In this document: one piece after another, positions 41,542 through 53,279 of the stretch | How positions within the stretch are numbered: position 1 is the first letter of the stretch | Layout: each line of letters starts with the position of its first letter | NCBI RefSeq assembly: GCF_000024925.1 | Contig: NC_013521.1 | Span: forward strand, 3,286,001 to 3,350,000 | Direction of reading: 5' to 3' | Length of the DNA: 64,000 nt | Source of the DNA: Sanguibacter keddieii DSM 10542 | Lineage (GTDB): Bacteria > Actinomycetota > Actinomycetes > Actinomycetales > Cellulomonadaceae | The notes under the pieces: model-generated | Seen by the model: only the letters and a program-made list of their open reading frames with translations | Databases searched by the model: none | Told to the model about the DNA's origin: nothing | Made by a program: the position numbers and the translations under genes

Positions 41542-42718
41542 CCCGCTCTTCCTCCTCGTCGAGGCACACGACGCCGATCCCGAGCGCGGCGGCGCCTCCG
41601 CGGACAGCCCGCAGGCCCGGGCGCTGCTCCAGAGGATCACCGCCGGTCCGCAGGACGTCGCCGACCCCCAGGCCGAGCACGACACGATGCGCCGTCTGCG
41701 GGCGACCTGGCCCACCAGGCTCGCGGCTGCAGGCGCTGTCGCGGCTGTCGCGGCGGTGGCTGGCATCGGCTACAGCCAGCTCTCCGCCGAGGACGCCCCG
41801 GCACCGGTCGCGGTCGCGAGCGGTGTGTCCATCCTCGTGGTGCCCTCCGGAGAGTGCTCCGTCCGCGACGCGACACCGCAGGAGGCCGCGGGTGCAGCGT
41901 GGTTCCTCGGTTCAGAAGACCTCCCGCTGTTCCGCGTCGACGCCGTGCAGACCAACGGCTGCACCACCTCGCAGTACAGCACCTACTCCTACCAGGGGTG
42001 GCCCGGCGCCGCCTACGTGGAGATCGACCCGGCCACGCAGGCGCTGACGGGAGCGATCACCTTCTGGCCGCGCTACACGGGCCCGGTGTCCGACGGGGGC
42101 GACGACGTCTCGGAGATCACCGTCGGCGGCGCCGATGCGCTGCTCCGGTACACCGGCCACGAGTCGTGGCAGGTGGACTGGGAGCACGGCGACGCGCAGT
42201 GGCAGATCACCTCGTCCGGCGTCGACGAGTCGACGGTGCGGGAGATCGCCGAGATCGTGGAGACGACGGGGACGACGGACGCTCTGCCGCAGTCCGTGGA
42301 CGGCTTCGACCGCGTCGACCTGGGCGAGGAGCCCCGTGGCCCCGCGGTGCTCGTGGACCTGTCGTACACCGAGGACGCGGTGACAGAGCGGACCGGCGAC
42401 GCGCTCTTCCTCGAGCTGCGGCCCTCGATCCCCTGGGAGGCGACGGTCTCTGTCGGCACCTACCTCGGTCCGGGTGCCGACCCGCAGGGTGTCCGTGTCG
42501 TCGACCTCGGAGGCACGCCGGGCCTGTACGTCGACAACGGCGGACCGAGCGCGGGCACCCTCACCTGGAACCTGCCCTCGGGCCAGACGGCGAGGCTCTG
42601 GGGCACCGGGACCCTCGAACGGCTCGTCGAGAGCGCGACGAGCCTGGTCAGGGCCGACGCGGACGACCCCAGGGTCGTGGACAACCTCAACCAGCGGGAG
42701 GACTTCGTCGGCCGCTGA
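41528..42718 (+). CDS. Single-span membrane protein, possible anti-sigma factor
   Basis: The 396-residue protein (GTG start 41528 inside the sigma gene) has a cytoplasmic N-terminus of about 60 residues, one membrane span (LAAAGAVAAVAAVAGIGY, about 62-80) and a large extracytoplasmic part. That part is acidic and rich in Thr/Gly/Tyr with only a few cysteines. The overlap with the ECF sigma gene suggests anti-sigma control. The N-terminus lacks the HxxxCxxC zinc motif of ZAS anti-sigma factors. The outer domain is not one I recognise. The topology is clear; the role is inferred. Confidence 0.65.
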   Translation: MKHADPLFLLVEAHDADPERGGASADSPQARALLQRITAGPQDVADPQAEHDTMRRLRATWPTRLAAAGAVAAVAAVAGIGYSQLSAEDAPAPVAVASGVSILVVPSGECSVRDATPQEAAGAAWFLGSEDLPLFRVDAVQTNGCTTSQYSTYSYQGWPGAAYVEIDPATQALTGAITFWPRYTGPVSDGGDDVSEITVGGADALLRYTGHESWQVDWEHGDAQWQITSSGVDESTVREIAEIVETTGTTDALPQSVDGFDRVDLGEEPRGPAVLVDLSYTEDAVTERTGDALFLELRPSIPWEATVSVGTYLGPGADPQGVRVVDLGGTPGLYVDNGGPSAGTLTWNLPSGQTARLWGTGTLERLVESATSLVRADADDPRVVDNLNQREDFVGR

Positions 42719-42758
42719 CCTGCGCCGACGGAGACCCCCGGCTGCCCGCCACGTGAGA

Positions 42759-42774
42759 CGGGGAAAACTCCCCG
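42759..42774 (+). terminator. Weak hairpin after the sigma/membrane protein pair
   Basis: Six-bp stem (CGGGGA with TCCCCG) and an AAAC loop, 40 bp after the stop at 42718 and just before the proposed terC promoter. It may end the sigma operon. Confidence 0.4.
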
Positions 42775-42783
42775 GAAAGTATG

Positions 42784-42809
42784 GGAACCTCCTGGGTGCG
42801 CGTGACGTT
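42784..42809 (+). promoter_or_regulatory. ECF-type promoter upstream of terC
   Basis: GGAAC at 42784-42788 and GTT at 42807-42809 with an 18-bp spacer match the GGAAY-N18-GTT pattern used by SigR/SigH/SigE-type ECF factors. A 6-bp hairpin (42835-42853, GGTGGT arms) lies in the resulting leader. The nearby ECF gene at 40987 is a natural candidate regulator. Confidence 0.45.
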
Positions 42810-42881
42810 CAGTCATCATGCACTCAGGTCGGTAGGTGGTGAACGGCACCACCTCGGCCCGCATCCTCGGAAAGGACCCAC

Positions 42882-44084
42882 ATGGAGGTCTCTGGGCTCG
42901 TCTGGGGTCTGACGATCGTTCTGATCGTCGGTCTCCTGGCGTTCGACTTCATCTTCCACGTCCGCAAGGCACACATCCCGACGCTGCGTGAGGCAGCGAT
43001 CTGGTCGTCGATCTACGTCGGGCTCGCGCTCCTGTTCGGCGTCGGCGTCCTCGTCTTCGGGGGCTCGCAGATGGGGTCCGAGTACTTCGCCGGCTACATC
43101 ACGGAGAAGGCACTCTCGGTCGACAACCTGTTCGTCTTCCTCATCATCATGGCGAGCTTCAAGGTGCCGCGTGCCGACCAGCAGAAGGTGCTGCTCTTCG
43201 GCATCGTCTTCTCGCTCATCGCCCGGACCGCGTTCATCTTCGTGGGTGTCGCGCTCATCAACCGCTTCTCCGCGCTGTTCTACCTCTTCGGCCTGTTCCT
43301 CATCTTCACCGCCGTGAAGCTGCTCAAGCCCGAGGGCGAGGGTGAGGGCGACGAGGCCAACAACTTCATCATCCGCCTGGCCAAGCGCCTGTTCCACACG
43401 ACGGACGAGTACGACGGCGACAAGCTCTTCACCATCCACAACGGCAAGCGCGCCCTCACGCCGATGCTGCTGGTCATGGTCGCCATCGGTGGTACGGACA
43501 TCCTGTTCGCGCTCGACTCGATCCCGGCGATCTTCGGCCTCACGCAGAACACCTTCATCGTGTTCACCGCGACGGCGTTCTCGCTCATGGGTCTGCGCCA
43601 GCTGTACTTCCTGGTGGACGGTCTCCTCGACCGGCTCATCTACCTGTCGTACGGCCTCGCCGCGATCCTCGGGTTCATCGGCGTCAAGCTCGTGCTGCAC
43701 GCGCTGCACGAGAACAACCTGCCGTTCATCAACGGTGGCGAGCACGTGGACGTCTTCGAGGTCAGCACCCCGCTGTCCCTCACGGTCATCGTCGGTGTCC
43801 TCGCGGTCACCGTCGTCGCCTCGCTCATGTCCGGCAAGGGCAAGGTGCAGAACCTCGTCAACGGCGCCCGTCGCGACGCGGCGCACTACGTGGACCTGTC
43901 GTATACGACGGACCCGGCCGAGCGTCACCGTCTCTACGTCGACCTCCAGGAGACCGAGAGCAGGCTGCAGAAGATCGAGCCCAAGTACGCCGACATGTAC
44001 ACCGAGGACGCCGAGCTCCAGGAGCTCATCGCCAAGGCGCACGAGGCGCACCGGTCGGTCAGCTCGGAGCCCGAGCACAGCTGA
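42882..44084 (+). CDS. TerC family integral membrane protein
   Basis: The 400-residue protein has about nine membrane spans and TerC landmarks: EKALSVDNLFVFLIIM (acidic residues inside the membrane), GTDILFALDSIPAIFGLTQ and FSLMGLRQLYFLV. TerC/Alx proteins act in tellurite resistance and manganese export or in loading metal into exported enzymes. The cytoplasmic tail after residue 320 is charged and helical. The start at 42882 gives MEVSGLVWG behind GGAAAGGA. Probably under ECF control (see promoter). No yybP-ykoY riboswitch core is visible upstream. Confidence 0.92.
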   Translation: MEVSGLVWGLTIVLIVGLLAFDFIFHVRKAHIPTLREAAIWSSIYVGLALLFGVGVLVFGGSQMGSEYFAGYITEKALSVDNLFVFLIIMASFKVPRADQQKVLLFGIVFSLIARTAFIFVGVALINRFSALFYLFGLFLIFTAVKLLKPEGEGEGDEANNFIIRLAKRLFHTTDEYDGDKLFTIHNGKRALTPMLLVMVAIGGTDILFALDSIPAIFGLTQNTFIVFTATAFSLMGLRQLYFLVDGLLDRLIYLSYGLAAILGFIGVKLVLHALHENNLPFINGGEHVDVFEVSTPLSLTVIVGVLAVTVVASLMSGKGKVQNLVNGARRDAAHYVDLSYTTDPAERHRLYVDLQETESRLQKIEPKYADMYTEDAELQELIAKAHEAHRSVSSEPEHS

Positions 44085-44146
44085 CGTCACCGGACGGCAC
44101 AGACCGGCACCCGCCGGTCGAGCACGAAGAAGCACGACAGAGCACC

Positions 44147-44186
44147 ACAGAGCCCCTCACCTGCCGCGGCAGGTGAGGGGCTCTGT
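44147..44186. terminator. Bidirectional terminator between terC and the MYG1-like gene
   Basis: Perfect 40-bp palindrome with 20-base arms and no spacer, centred on CCGCGG. It lies between converging genes (stops at 44084 and 44210) and suits both. Confidence 0.9.
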
Positions 44187-44209
44187 CATACGCGTCGGGG
44201 GTGCTGGGC

Positions 44210-45073
44210 TCAGGCCGCGAGGGCCTGCCGCAGCATCTCGAGGGCACCCTCACGGGTCTCGGCCGCGGCGATGAACCCTGCCTTGTGGCAGAACACCGCG
44301 TCCGGGACACCGGTGACCTCGGCGAGCTCGGCGCCGTTGAGACCGCGCCAGGACTCCGGGAGCTCCTTGCGGGACCCGAACTGCGACGACTCGGGGCGGA
44401 CCGTCTGGATGGTCCAGTGCCCGGTGGCGCCGGGGAAGACCGTGAAGAGCAGCTTCGACTGCTTGGTCGCGATGCCGCCGTGCGGCACGAACTTCTCGAG
44501 GACGACGTAGGTCTTCTTCGGGCTGGCGGCGTAGGCGTCGAGGAACGTGCGCTCTGCCGCGATCGACGTCTCGTACTTGAGCCTGTAGCGCTGCAGCAGC
44601 GTCGTCGCGAGGGCGACGGCGACCTGGAACTGCGAGTCGAAGTCCTCGTCGTCGCCGAGCGGGTTGAACAGGCCGAGCACCTCGGACACGTCGAGGGGCG
44701 CCGCGCCGAAGTCGCTCACGGCGTAGAGGTCCTGCCCGTTGTCGACGGCGTCGATGGCCTGGACGAGGCGGGAGTCGATCTTCTGCCACACGGCGTCGTC
44801 GCCGCAGTACTCCTTGCCGTAGTGCTGCCACAGCAGGCCGAAGGCCGAGTAGAGGATGCCGTTGTCCCGCGCACCCGAGCTCAGCTGGTGGTGGTCGAAC
44901 CGGCGGGTCTCGACGTCGTAGACACCGCCGACGTCGAGCACGACGTCGGCCGTCGCGAGGACCTCGGGGTCGCGGGTGCGGACCACCTCGGCGTCCGGGA
45001 ACAGCTGGGTGAGGAGGGCGACGCCGAACACGTCGTCCGCGTGGAACTTGCCGTTGTGGGTTGCGATGATCAC
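44210..45073 (-). CDS. MYG1 family protein (DHH-like predicted 3'-5' exonuclease)
   Basis: Product of 287 residues starting MIIATHNGKFHADDVFG, whose histidine and two aspartates form the first metal site, followed by VLDVGG, RFDHHQ and the Asp of AIDAVDNG. These are the marks of the MYG1/UPF0160 family, related to DHH phosphoesterases and known mainly from eukaryotes, where MYG1 is a nuclear and mitochondrial RNA exonuclease. The bacterial role is not established. It diverges from ppc with 74 bp between starts. Confidence 0.88.
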   Translation of the reverse strand: MIIATHNGKFHADDVFGVALLTQLFPDAEVVRTRDPEVLATADVVLDVGGVYDVETRRFDHHQLSSGARDNGILYSAFGLLWQHYGKEYCGDDAVWQKIDSRLVQAIDAVDNGQDLYAVSDFGAAPLDVSEVLGLFNPLGDDEDFDSQFQVAVALATTLLQRYRLKYETSIAAERTFLDAYAASPKKTYVVLEKFVPHGGIATKQSKLLFTVFPGATGHWTIQTVRPESSQFGSRKELPESWRGLNGAELAEVTGVPDAVFCHKAGFIAAAETREGALEMLRQALAA

Positions 45074-45147
45074 AGCCGACAGCCTACGCGGGAGCCCACC
45101 AGACGAGACGGAGCGCCCACCAGGACGACCGCGGTTAGCCTTGACCG

Positions 45148-47850
<2,703 letters not shown>

Positions 47851-47867
47851 CACGCAGGTCATCCCTG

Positions 47868-47920
47868 AGACGACGCAGCCCCCGACAGCTCCTCTGGAGC
47901 GGTCGGGGGCTGTGTCGTCT
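47868..47920 (+). terminator. ppc terminator
   Basis: Nineteen-bp stem with one G-T pair (47868-47886 with 47902-47920) and an inner GCTCC/GGAGC stem, 18 bp after the ppc stop. Downstream only a short T-poor stretch. Confidence 0.9.
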
Positions 47921-48046
47921 GCGCGAGGCCCCGCCGAGACAGCGGGCGCGAGCCGCGGGATGATGGGCCTACTCCCGGTCCTAGAGATGGGACGATTCGC
48001 CGTGGGAGGATCGTCGAGGTACATCTCGAACTAGTCAGGTGGTGAC

Positions 48047-50827
48047 ATGTCGACCTCGTCCGCTGCGTCTCGCACGATCCCTGGGCAGACCGTCCAGGAG
48101 CGCCTCCCCTACGCCCTGCCCGGCCAGGAGGTGCTCGACGACCTCGACGCGCGGGCGGACGGTCTCACGGCCGACGACGCCGCGCGTCGCCTCGAGGCTT
48201 CCGGCCCGAACAAGCTCCCCGCCCCACCCAAGACCAGCGCGATCCGCCGGCTGCTCGGTCACTTCGACGACATCCTCATCTACATCCTGCTGGCCTCCGC
48301 CGTGCTCAAGGCGATCCTCGGCGACTGGATCGACTTCTCGGTCATCCTCGCGGTCGCCGTCATCAACGCCGCCGTCGGGTTCCTCCAGGAGGGGCAGGCG
48401 GAGAAGGCCCTCGACGGCATCCGCACCATGCTCTCCCTCGACGCCCAGGCGCGGCGCGACGGGGAGTGGAAGGTCGTCGACTCCGAGGAGCTCGTCCCCG
48501 GCGACGTCGTCCGGGTCCGGTCCGGCGACCGTGTCCCGGCGGACCTGAGGCTCCTGGAGGCCACGAACCTCCAGGTCGAGGAGGCCGCGCTGACCGGCGA
48601 GTCCGTCCCGGCCGCCAAGCAGCTCGACGCCGTCGGCGCCGACGCCGGCATCGGCGACCGGTCGACCATGCTGTACTCGGGCACCATCGTCGCCGTCGGC
48701 CAGGGCGTGGGCGTCGTGACCGCGACCGGTGCCGACACCGAGATCGGGCGCATCCAGACGATGATCGGCGAGGTCGACCACCTCGAGACGCCGCTGTCCA
48801 AGCAGCTGGCGAGGTTCGGCAAGGTGCTCTCGCTGGGCATCCTCGCCATGGCGGCCTTCATGCTCGTCATCGGGCGGGTCATCCACGACTTCGAGCTCCC
48901 CGAGCTGGTCTCGGCCGCGATCGGGTTCGCGGTCGCCGCGGTCCCCGAGGGCCTCCCGGCGCTCGTCACCGTGACCCTCGCCCTCGGCGTGCAGCAGATG
49001 GCGCGACGCAAGGCGATCACCCGCAAGCTCACGGCGGTCGAGGCGCTCGGGTCGGTCACGACGATCTGCTCCGACAAGACGGGCACGCTCACCAAGAACG
49101 AGATGACGGCGCGCACCGTCGTCACCGCCGACGCGACCTACTCCGTCGAGGGCCTGGGGTACGCGCCCGAGGGGCGCGTCACCCGCGACGAGGCCGACGC
49201 GCCCCTGGCCTCGCACCCCGACCTGCGCGCCCTCGTGGAGGCCGCAGCAGCCTGCAACGACGCCCGGGTCGTCGAGCAGGACGGTCGCTGGCAGGTGGTC
49301 GGGCAGCCGACCGAGGGGGCCATCGCGACCCTCGGCCGCAAGGCGGAGGTCGACCTCTCCGGCGTCGAGCGCCTGTCCGTGCTGCCCTTCGAGTCGTCGA
49401 CCAAGTACATGGCGACCCTCGACCGCGTGGCCGACGGACGCACCCTGGTGCACATGGTCGGCGCGCCCGACCGGCTCCTCGACCGCTGCACGCACCAGCG
49501 TGGCCCGGACGGGACACCCGTGCCGATCGACCGTGACCTCTGGGAGTCGACCATCGACGACCTGGGCGGCCAGGGCCTGCGCGTGCTCGCCGCCGCCGAG
49601 CGCTCGGCCGACGAGGGCGCCACGACGCTGAGCACCGACGACGTCGAGGGCGGGCTGGTGTTCCTCGGCCTGGTCGGCATCGTCGACCCGCCGCGGCCCG
49701 AGGCCATCAAGGCCATCGAGGACTGCCACCGGGCCGGGATCCGCGTGAAGATGATCACCGGCGACCACGTCGGCACCGCGGTCGCGATCGCCCGCGAGCT
49801 GGGGATCGTCAAGGGCACCGACGAGGCCCGTGCGCTCACCGGGGCCGAGCTCGAGGCCATGAGTCAGGAGGAGCTGCGCACCCGCGTCCAGGACGTCGAC
49901 GTGTTCGCGCGGACCAGCCCGGAGCACAAGATCCGGATCGTCCGTGCGCTCCAGTCGCACGGCGAGGTGGTCGCCATGACCGGCGACGGCGTGAACGACG
50001 CCCCGGCGCTCACGCGAGCCGACATCGGCATCGCCATGGGCATCAAGGGCACCGAGGCCACCAAGGAGGCCGCCGAGATCGTCCTCGCGGACGACAACTT
50101 CGCGACGATCGAGCGGGCCATCGAGGAGGGGCGGCGGATCTACGACAACATCCGCAAGTCCGTCGTGTTCCTGCTGCCGACCAACGGCGCGCAGTCGCTC
50201 GTCATCCTCGTGGCGGTGCTCTTCGGGCTGGCCCTGCCCCTGGCGCCGGTGCAGATCCTCTGGGTCAACCTCGTCACGGCCGTGACGCTGTCGCTGGCCC
50301 TCGCCTACGAGCCCGCCGAGGACGGCATCATGTCGCGGCCTCCGCGCGGACCTGGCGGCTCGGTGATCTCCCGCTCGTCGCTGCGCTACGTGGTGGTCGT
50401 GTCGGTCCTCATCGGTGCGGCGACGCTGCTGGTGTTCTTCCTCGAGCGCAACGCCGGTGCCACGAACGCCGAGGCCCAGACCACTGCGGTGACCATGCTG
50501 GCCCTGGGGCAGCTCGCCTACCTGTTCAACTGCCGGTTCATCGGGCAGTCGAGCCTGACCTTCCGGGTGCTGCGCGGCAACCCGGTCGTGTGGATCGCGA
50601 CGGGTGCGCTGCTGGCACTGCAGGTCCTGTTCACCTACGCGCCGTTCATGAACTCGTGGTTCGACTCCGCGCCGATCGGCGCGACCGAGTGGATCCGCAC
50701 GATCGGGCTCGCGCTCGTCGTGTTCCTGCTCGTCGAGGTGATGAAGGCCGTGACCCGACGGATCGAGGGACGCGCCGACGCGGCACGGCTCCGCGAGCGC
50801 GGCCTCCTGGAGGAGGCCGACGCCTGA
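48047..50827 (+). CDS. Cation-transporting P-type ATPase, Ca2+/PMR1-like (type II)
   Basis: Ion pump of 926 residues. It has an N-terminal cation-ATPase domain and the actuator TGES loop (ALTGESVPA). Membrane span 4 carries [15 protein letters not shown], the phosphorylation site is [11 protein letters not shown] (Asp about 343), and the hinge is [12 protein letters not shown]. About ten spans follow in the family pattern. PEGLP in span 4 is typical of Ca2+, Na+/K+ and related type II pumps; no heavy-metal-binding domain or CPC motif is present. Ion inferred: Ca2+ most likely. The start at 48047 follows AGGTGGTGAC. It ends 10 bp before a converging gene without visible terminator. Confidence 0.92.
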   Translation: MSTSSAASRTIPGQTVQERLPYALPGQEVLDDLDARADGLTADDAARRLEASGPNKLPAPPKTSAIRRLLGHFDDILIYILLASAVLKAILGDWIDFSVILAVAVINAAVGFLQEGQAEKALDGIRTMLSLDAQARRDGEWKVVDSEELVPGDVVRVRSGDRVPADLRLLEATNLQVEEAALTGESVPAAKQLDAVGADAGIGDRSTMLYSGTIVAVGQGVGVVTATGADTEIGRIQTMIGEVDHLETPLSKQLARFGKVLSLGILAMAAFMLVIGRVIHDFELPELVSAAIGFAVAAVPEGLPALVTVTLALGVQQMARRKAITRKLTAVEALGSVTTICSDKTGTLTKNEMTARTVVTADATYSVEGLGYAPEGRVTRDEADAPLASHPDLRALVEAAAACNDARVVEQDGRWQVVGQPTEGAIATLGRKAEVDLSGVERLSVLPFESSTKYMATLDRVADGRTLVHMVGAPDRLLDRCTHQRGPDGTPVPIDRDLWESTIDDLGGQGLRVLAAAERSADEGATTLSTDDVEGGLVFLGLVGIVDPPRPEAIKAIEDCHRAGIRVKMITGDHVGTAVAIARELGIVKGTDEARALTGAELEAMSQEELRTRVQDVDVFARTSPEHKIRIVRALQSHGEVVAMTGDGVNDAPALTRADIGIAMGIKGTEATKEAAEIVLADDNFATIERAIEEGRRIYDNIRKSVVFLLPTNGAQSLVILVAVLFGLALPLAPVQILWVNLVTAVTLSLALAYEPAEDGIMSRPPRGPGGSVISRSSLRYVVVVSVLIGAATLLVFFLERNAGATNAEAQTTAVTMLALGQLAYLFNCRFIGQSSLTFRVLRGNPVVWIATGALLALQVLFTYAPFMNSWFDSAPIGATEWIRTIGLALVVFLLVEVMKAVTRRIEGRADAARLRERGLLEEADA

Positions 50828-50837
50828 GAGATGGTGC

Positions 50838-51908
50838 TCAGCGGGTGCCCGCAGCGTCCCTGAGCTCGCGGCCGACCGCCTCGGCGAAGGTGTCGACGTC
50901 CTCCTCGGTGGTGTCGAAGGAGCACATCCACCGGACCTCGCCGCGGGCGGCGTCCCAGTCGTAGAAGGCGAAGTCCTCGCGCAGGCGCTCGGCCGAGGCG
51001 GGCGGGAGGACGGCGAACAGCCCGTTGGCCTCGGTCGGCTGCGAGAAGCGCAGGCCCGGCGCCTGGTCCTCGGCGACCATGTGGTCGAGCCGGCTGCGCA
51101 GCCGTCGCGCCATCGCGTTGGCCCGGGCGGCCGAGCGCAGCCAGAGGTCACCGTCGAGGATGGTGAGCAGCTGCGCGGACACGAAGCGCATCTTCGAGGC
51201 GAGCTGCATGGTCATCTTGCGGACGTAGTCGACGCCGTCGACGGCGGTCGGGTCGAGCACCACGACGGCCTCCCCGAAGACCAGCCCGTTCTTGGTCCCG
51301 CCGAAGGACAGCACGTCGATCCCGACGTCGGTGGTGATCTCGCGCAGGCTCGTCCCGAGCGACGCGGCGGCGTTGGCGAGGCGGGCGCCGTCCATGTGGA
51401 CGCGCATGCCGCGCTCGTGGCAGTGGCTGGTGATCGCCCGGAGCTCGTCGGGGGTGTAGACCGTCCCGAGCTCGGTCGACTGGGTGAGCGAGACGGCGAG
51501 CGGCTGCGCGCGGTGCTGGTCGCCCCACCCCCAGGCCTGCTGGTCGATGCTCGCCGGGGTGAGCTTGCCGTCCGGGGCGTCGACCGTGAGCAGCTTGAGC
51601 CCGCCGACGCGCTCGGGGGCGGCGTTCTCGTCGTTCTCGATGTGCGCGTGCCGTGAGGTCACGACGGCGCCCCACCGCGGGAGCATCGACATGAGGCTGA
51701 CGACGTTGGCGCCGGTGCCGTTGAAGACCGGGTAGACCAGGGCCTGCTGACCGAAGTGGCGCTGCGCCACCTCGCCGAGCCGGGACGTCCAGGGGTCCGC
51801 ACCGTAGGCGCGTGCGGGGCCGGAGGCGACGTCCGTGAGGGCCGCGAAGACCTCGGGGTGAGCACCGGCGTAGTTGTCTGAGGCGAAGGATGCGAGCACG
51901 TCAGACAC
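50838..51908 (-). CDS. Threonine aldolase family (PLP-dependent beta-eliminating lyase)
   Basis: Splits threonine (or similar beta-hydroxy amino acids) to glycine and an aldehyde. The 356-residue protein shows SDNYAGAHPEV at the start, MRVHMDGARLANAAASLG (PLP-ring Asp and Arg) and the PLP lysine in SFGGTKNG at about residue 205. These fit the low-specificity L-threonine aldolase group. Substrate range is unknown. It converges on the P-type ATPase gene and diverges from the small gene at 51998. Confidence 0.88.
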   Translation of the reverse strand: MSDVLASFASDNYAGAHPEVFAALTDVASGPARAYGADPWTSRLGEVAQRHFGQQALVYPVFNGTGANVVSLMSMLPRWGAVVTSRHAHIENDENAAPERVGGLKLLTVDAPDGKLTPASIDQQAWGWGDQHRAQPLAVSLTQSTELGTVYTPDELRAITSHCHERGMRVHMDGARLANAAASLGTSLREITTDVGIDVLSFGGTKNGLVFGEAVVVLDPTAVDGVDYVRKMTMQLASKMRFVSAQLLTILDGDLWLRSAARANAMARRLRSRLDHMVAEDQAPGLRFSQPTEANGLFAVLPPASAERLREDFAFYDWDAARGEVRWMCSFDTTEEDVDTFAEAVGRELRDAAGTR

Positions 51909-51997
51909 CTTACGCGGGCGGGTGACGGCGGCTCGGCACGTCGTCTGCCGCCTCCGGCCGGTCCCGGGGTGTCACCGGTCTGCGCTTGGATGGGACC

Positions 51998-52243
51998 ATG
52001 GCCACCTATCTCGCCCGCATCACCGTCCGCGACCTCCACGGCGAGCTCGAGGACGACCAGGTCGAGGGGATGGCCGACGCCCTCGGCGCCGTCGGGGAGC
52101 CGCGCGTCGAGGTGGGGGCCGTGGTGTTCGACGTGCCGGGTGAGGCGCCCGACGGTGGTGTGGCCTACTCCGCTGCCGCCCAGCACGCCGCCGAGGTGCT
52201 CGACGGGTACGCCTACGAGGTGCACGTCACTGAGACGTACTGA
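51998..52243 (+). CDS. Small conserved-looking hypothetical protein
   Basis: An 81-residue acidic protein beginning MATYLARITVRDLHGELEDDQV and ending YEVHVTETY. It seems to alternate strands and helices and has no cysteine, signal or membrane segment. I do not recognise the family. The ATG at 51998 is taken; an ATG four codons earlier is possible. It lies 33 bp upstream of the AEC permease gene, so both may be in one transcript. Codon bias is like its neighbours, which supports it being real. Confidence 0.6.
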   Translation: MATYLARITVRDLHGELEDDQVEGMADALGAVGEPRVEVGAVVFDVPGEAPDGGVAYSAAAQHAAEVLDGYAYEVHVTETY

Positions 52244-52276
52244 CCGCCGTACCGACCGATCGGGCACGATGGTCGG

Positions 52277-53197
52277 GTGCTCGGAGTCCTCACAGGTTTT
52301 GCCATCATCGCGTCGATCATCGCCGTGGGCTACGTCGTCGGGCGTGTGGGCCTGCTCGGGGCGGAGGGCCGGTCGGTCATGGCGCGGCTCGTGTTCTTCG
52401 TGCTCGCACCCTGTCTCCTCTTCACCATCCTGGCGGACGCCGAGGTGGGGCAGCTGTTCTCCCCGCTGCTGGTGGTGTCGCTGCTCGCGGCTGCGGTGAG
52501 CTTTGCCGTGTACGGGCTCGTCGCTCGGTTCCTCTGGCACCGGGGCGTGGCCGAGACCGTCATCGGGGCGCTCTCGGCGGGCTACGTCAACGGGAACAAC
52601 ATCGGGATCCCGGTGGCCGTGTACGTGCTCGGCGACCCCGCCTACGTCGCCCCGGTGATCCTCGTGCAGCTGCTGCTCTTCGCGCCGCTCGGGTTGGCCG
52701 TCCTCGACGCCGCCGAGCAGGGCCGCGTGAGCGTGGTGCGGCTCGCCACGGGCCCGGTCCGCAACCCGATCATCATCGGCTCCGCGCTCGGCCTGCTCGT
52801 CGCCGTCCTCGACGTGACGCCGCCCGAGGCCTTCATGGAGCCGTTCCGCATCATCGGCGGGGCGGCCGTCCCGCTCATGCTGCTGTCCTACGGCATCTCC
52901 CTGCACGGCCAGCGGGTACTCGAGCGCGGCTCGGGCCGACGCGAGGCGATGCTCGCGTCGGCCCTCAAGCTGCTGCTCATGCCGGCCGTGGCGTGGCTCG
53001 CCGGGGCTCTGCTCTTCGACCTGGACCACCAGGAGCTCTTCGTGGTCGTGGCGCTGGCCGCGCTCCCGACGGCGCAGAACGTGTTCAACTACGCCCAGCG
53101 GTACCGGCGTGGCGAGACGCTCGCCCGGGACGCGATCTTCGTGACCACCGTGGGCTCGCTGCCGGTGCTGCTGCTCGTGGCGGCGGTCCTGCGCTGA
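52277..53197 (+). CDS. AEC family permease (auxin efflux carrier-like)
   Basis: The 306-residue membrane protein has ten hydrophobic segments in two groups of five, with the AEC features GYVNGNNIGIPVAVYVLGD and FRIIGGAAVPLMLLSYGISL. AEC proteins export small organic anions (malate, malonate, auxin-like compounds). The substrate here cannot be told. Start GTG at 52277. A bidirectional hairpin separates it from the converging mgtE. Confidence 0.85.
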   Translation: MLGVLTGFAIIASIIAVGYVVGRVGLLGAEGRSVMARLVFFVLAPCLLFTILADAEVGQLFSPLLVVSLLAAAVSFAVYGLVARFLWHRGVAETVIGALSAGYVNGNNIGIPVAVYVLGDPAYVAPVILVQLLLFAPLGLAVLDAAEQGRVSVVRLATGPVRNPIIIGSALGLLVAVLDVTPPEAFMEPFRIIGGAAVPLMLLSYGISLHGQRVLERGSGRREAMLASALKLLLMPAVAWLAGALLFDLDHQELFVVVALAALPTAQNVFNYAQRYRRGETLARDAIFVTTVGSLPVLLLVAAVLR

Positions 53198-53226
53198 GAC
53201 GCTGCGCGCAGCCTGCCGCCCGGGCT

Positions 53227-53248
53227 GGTCGTCGGCCGGTCGACGACC
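53227..53248. terminator. Hairpin between the AEC permease and mgtE
   Basis: Eight-bp arms GGTCGTCG and complement (53227-53234, 53241-53248), loop of six, between converging genes. Confidence 0.55.
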
Positions 53249-53279
53249 GTTCTCCACGACCGGGCCTCCACCGCGAGCC

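Noticed and set aside
42719-42881. yybP-ykoY manganese riboswitch before terC
   Set aside because: The conserved loop sequences of that riboswitch are not visible; an ECF-type promoter explains the region better.
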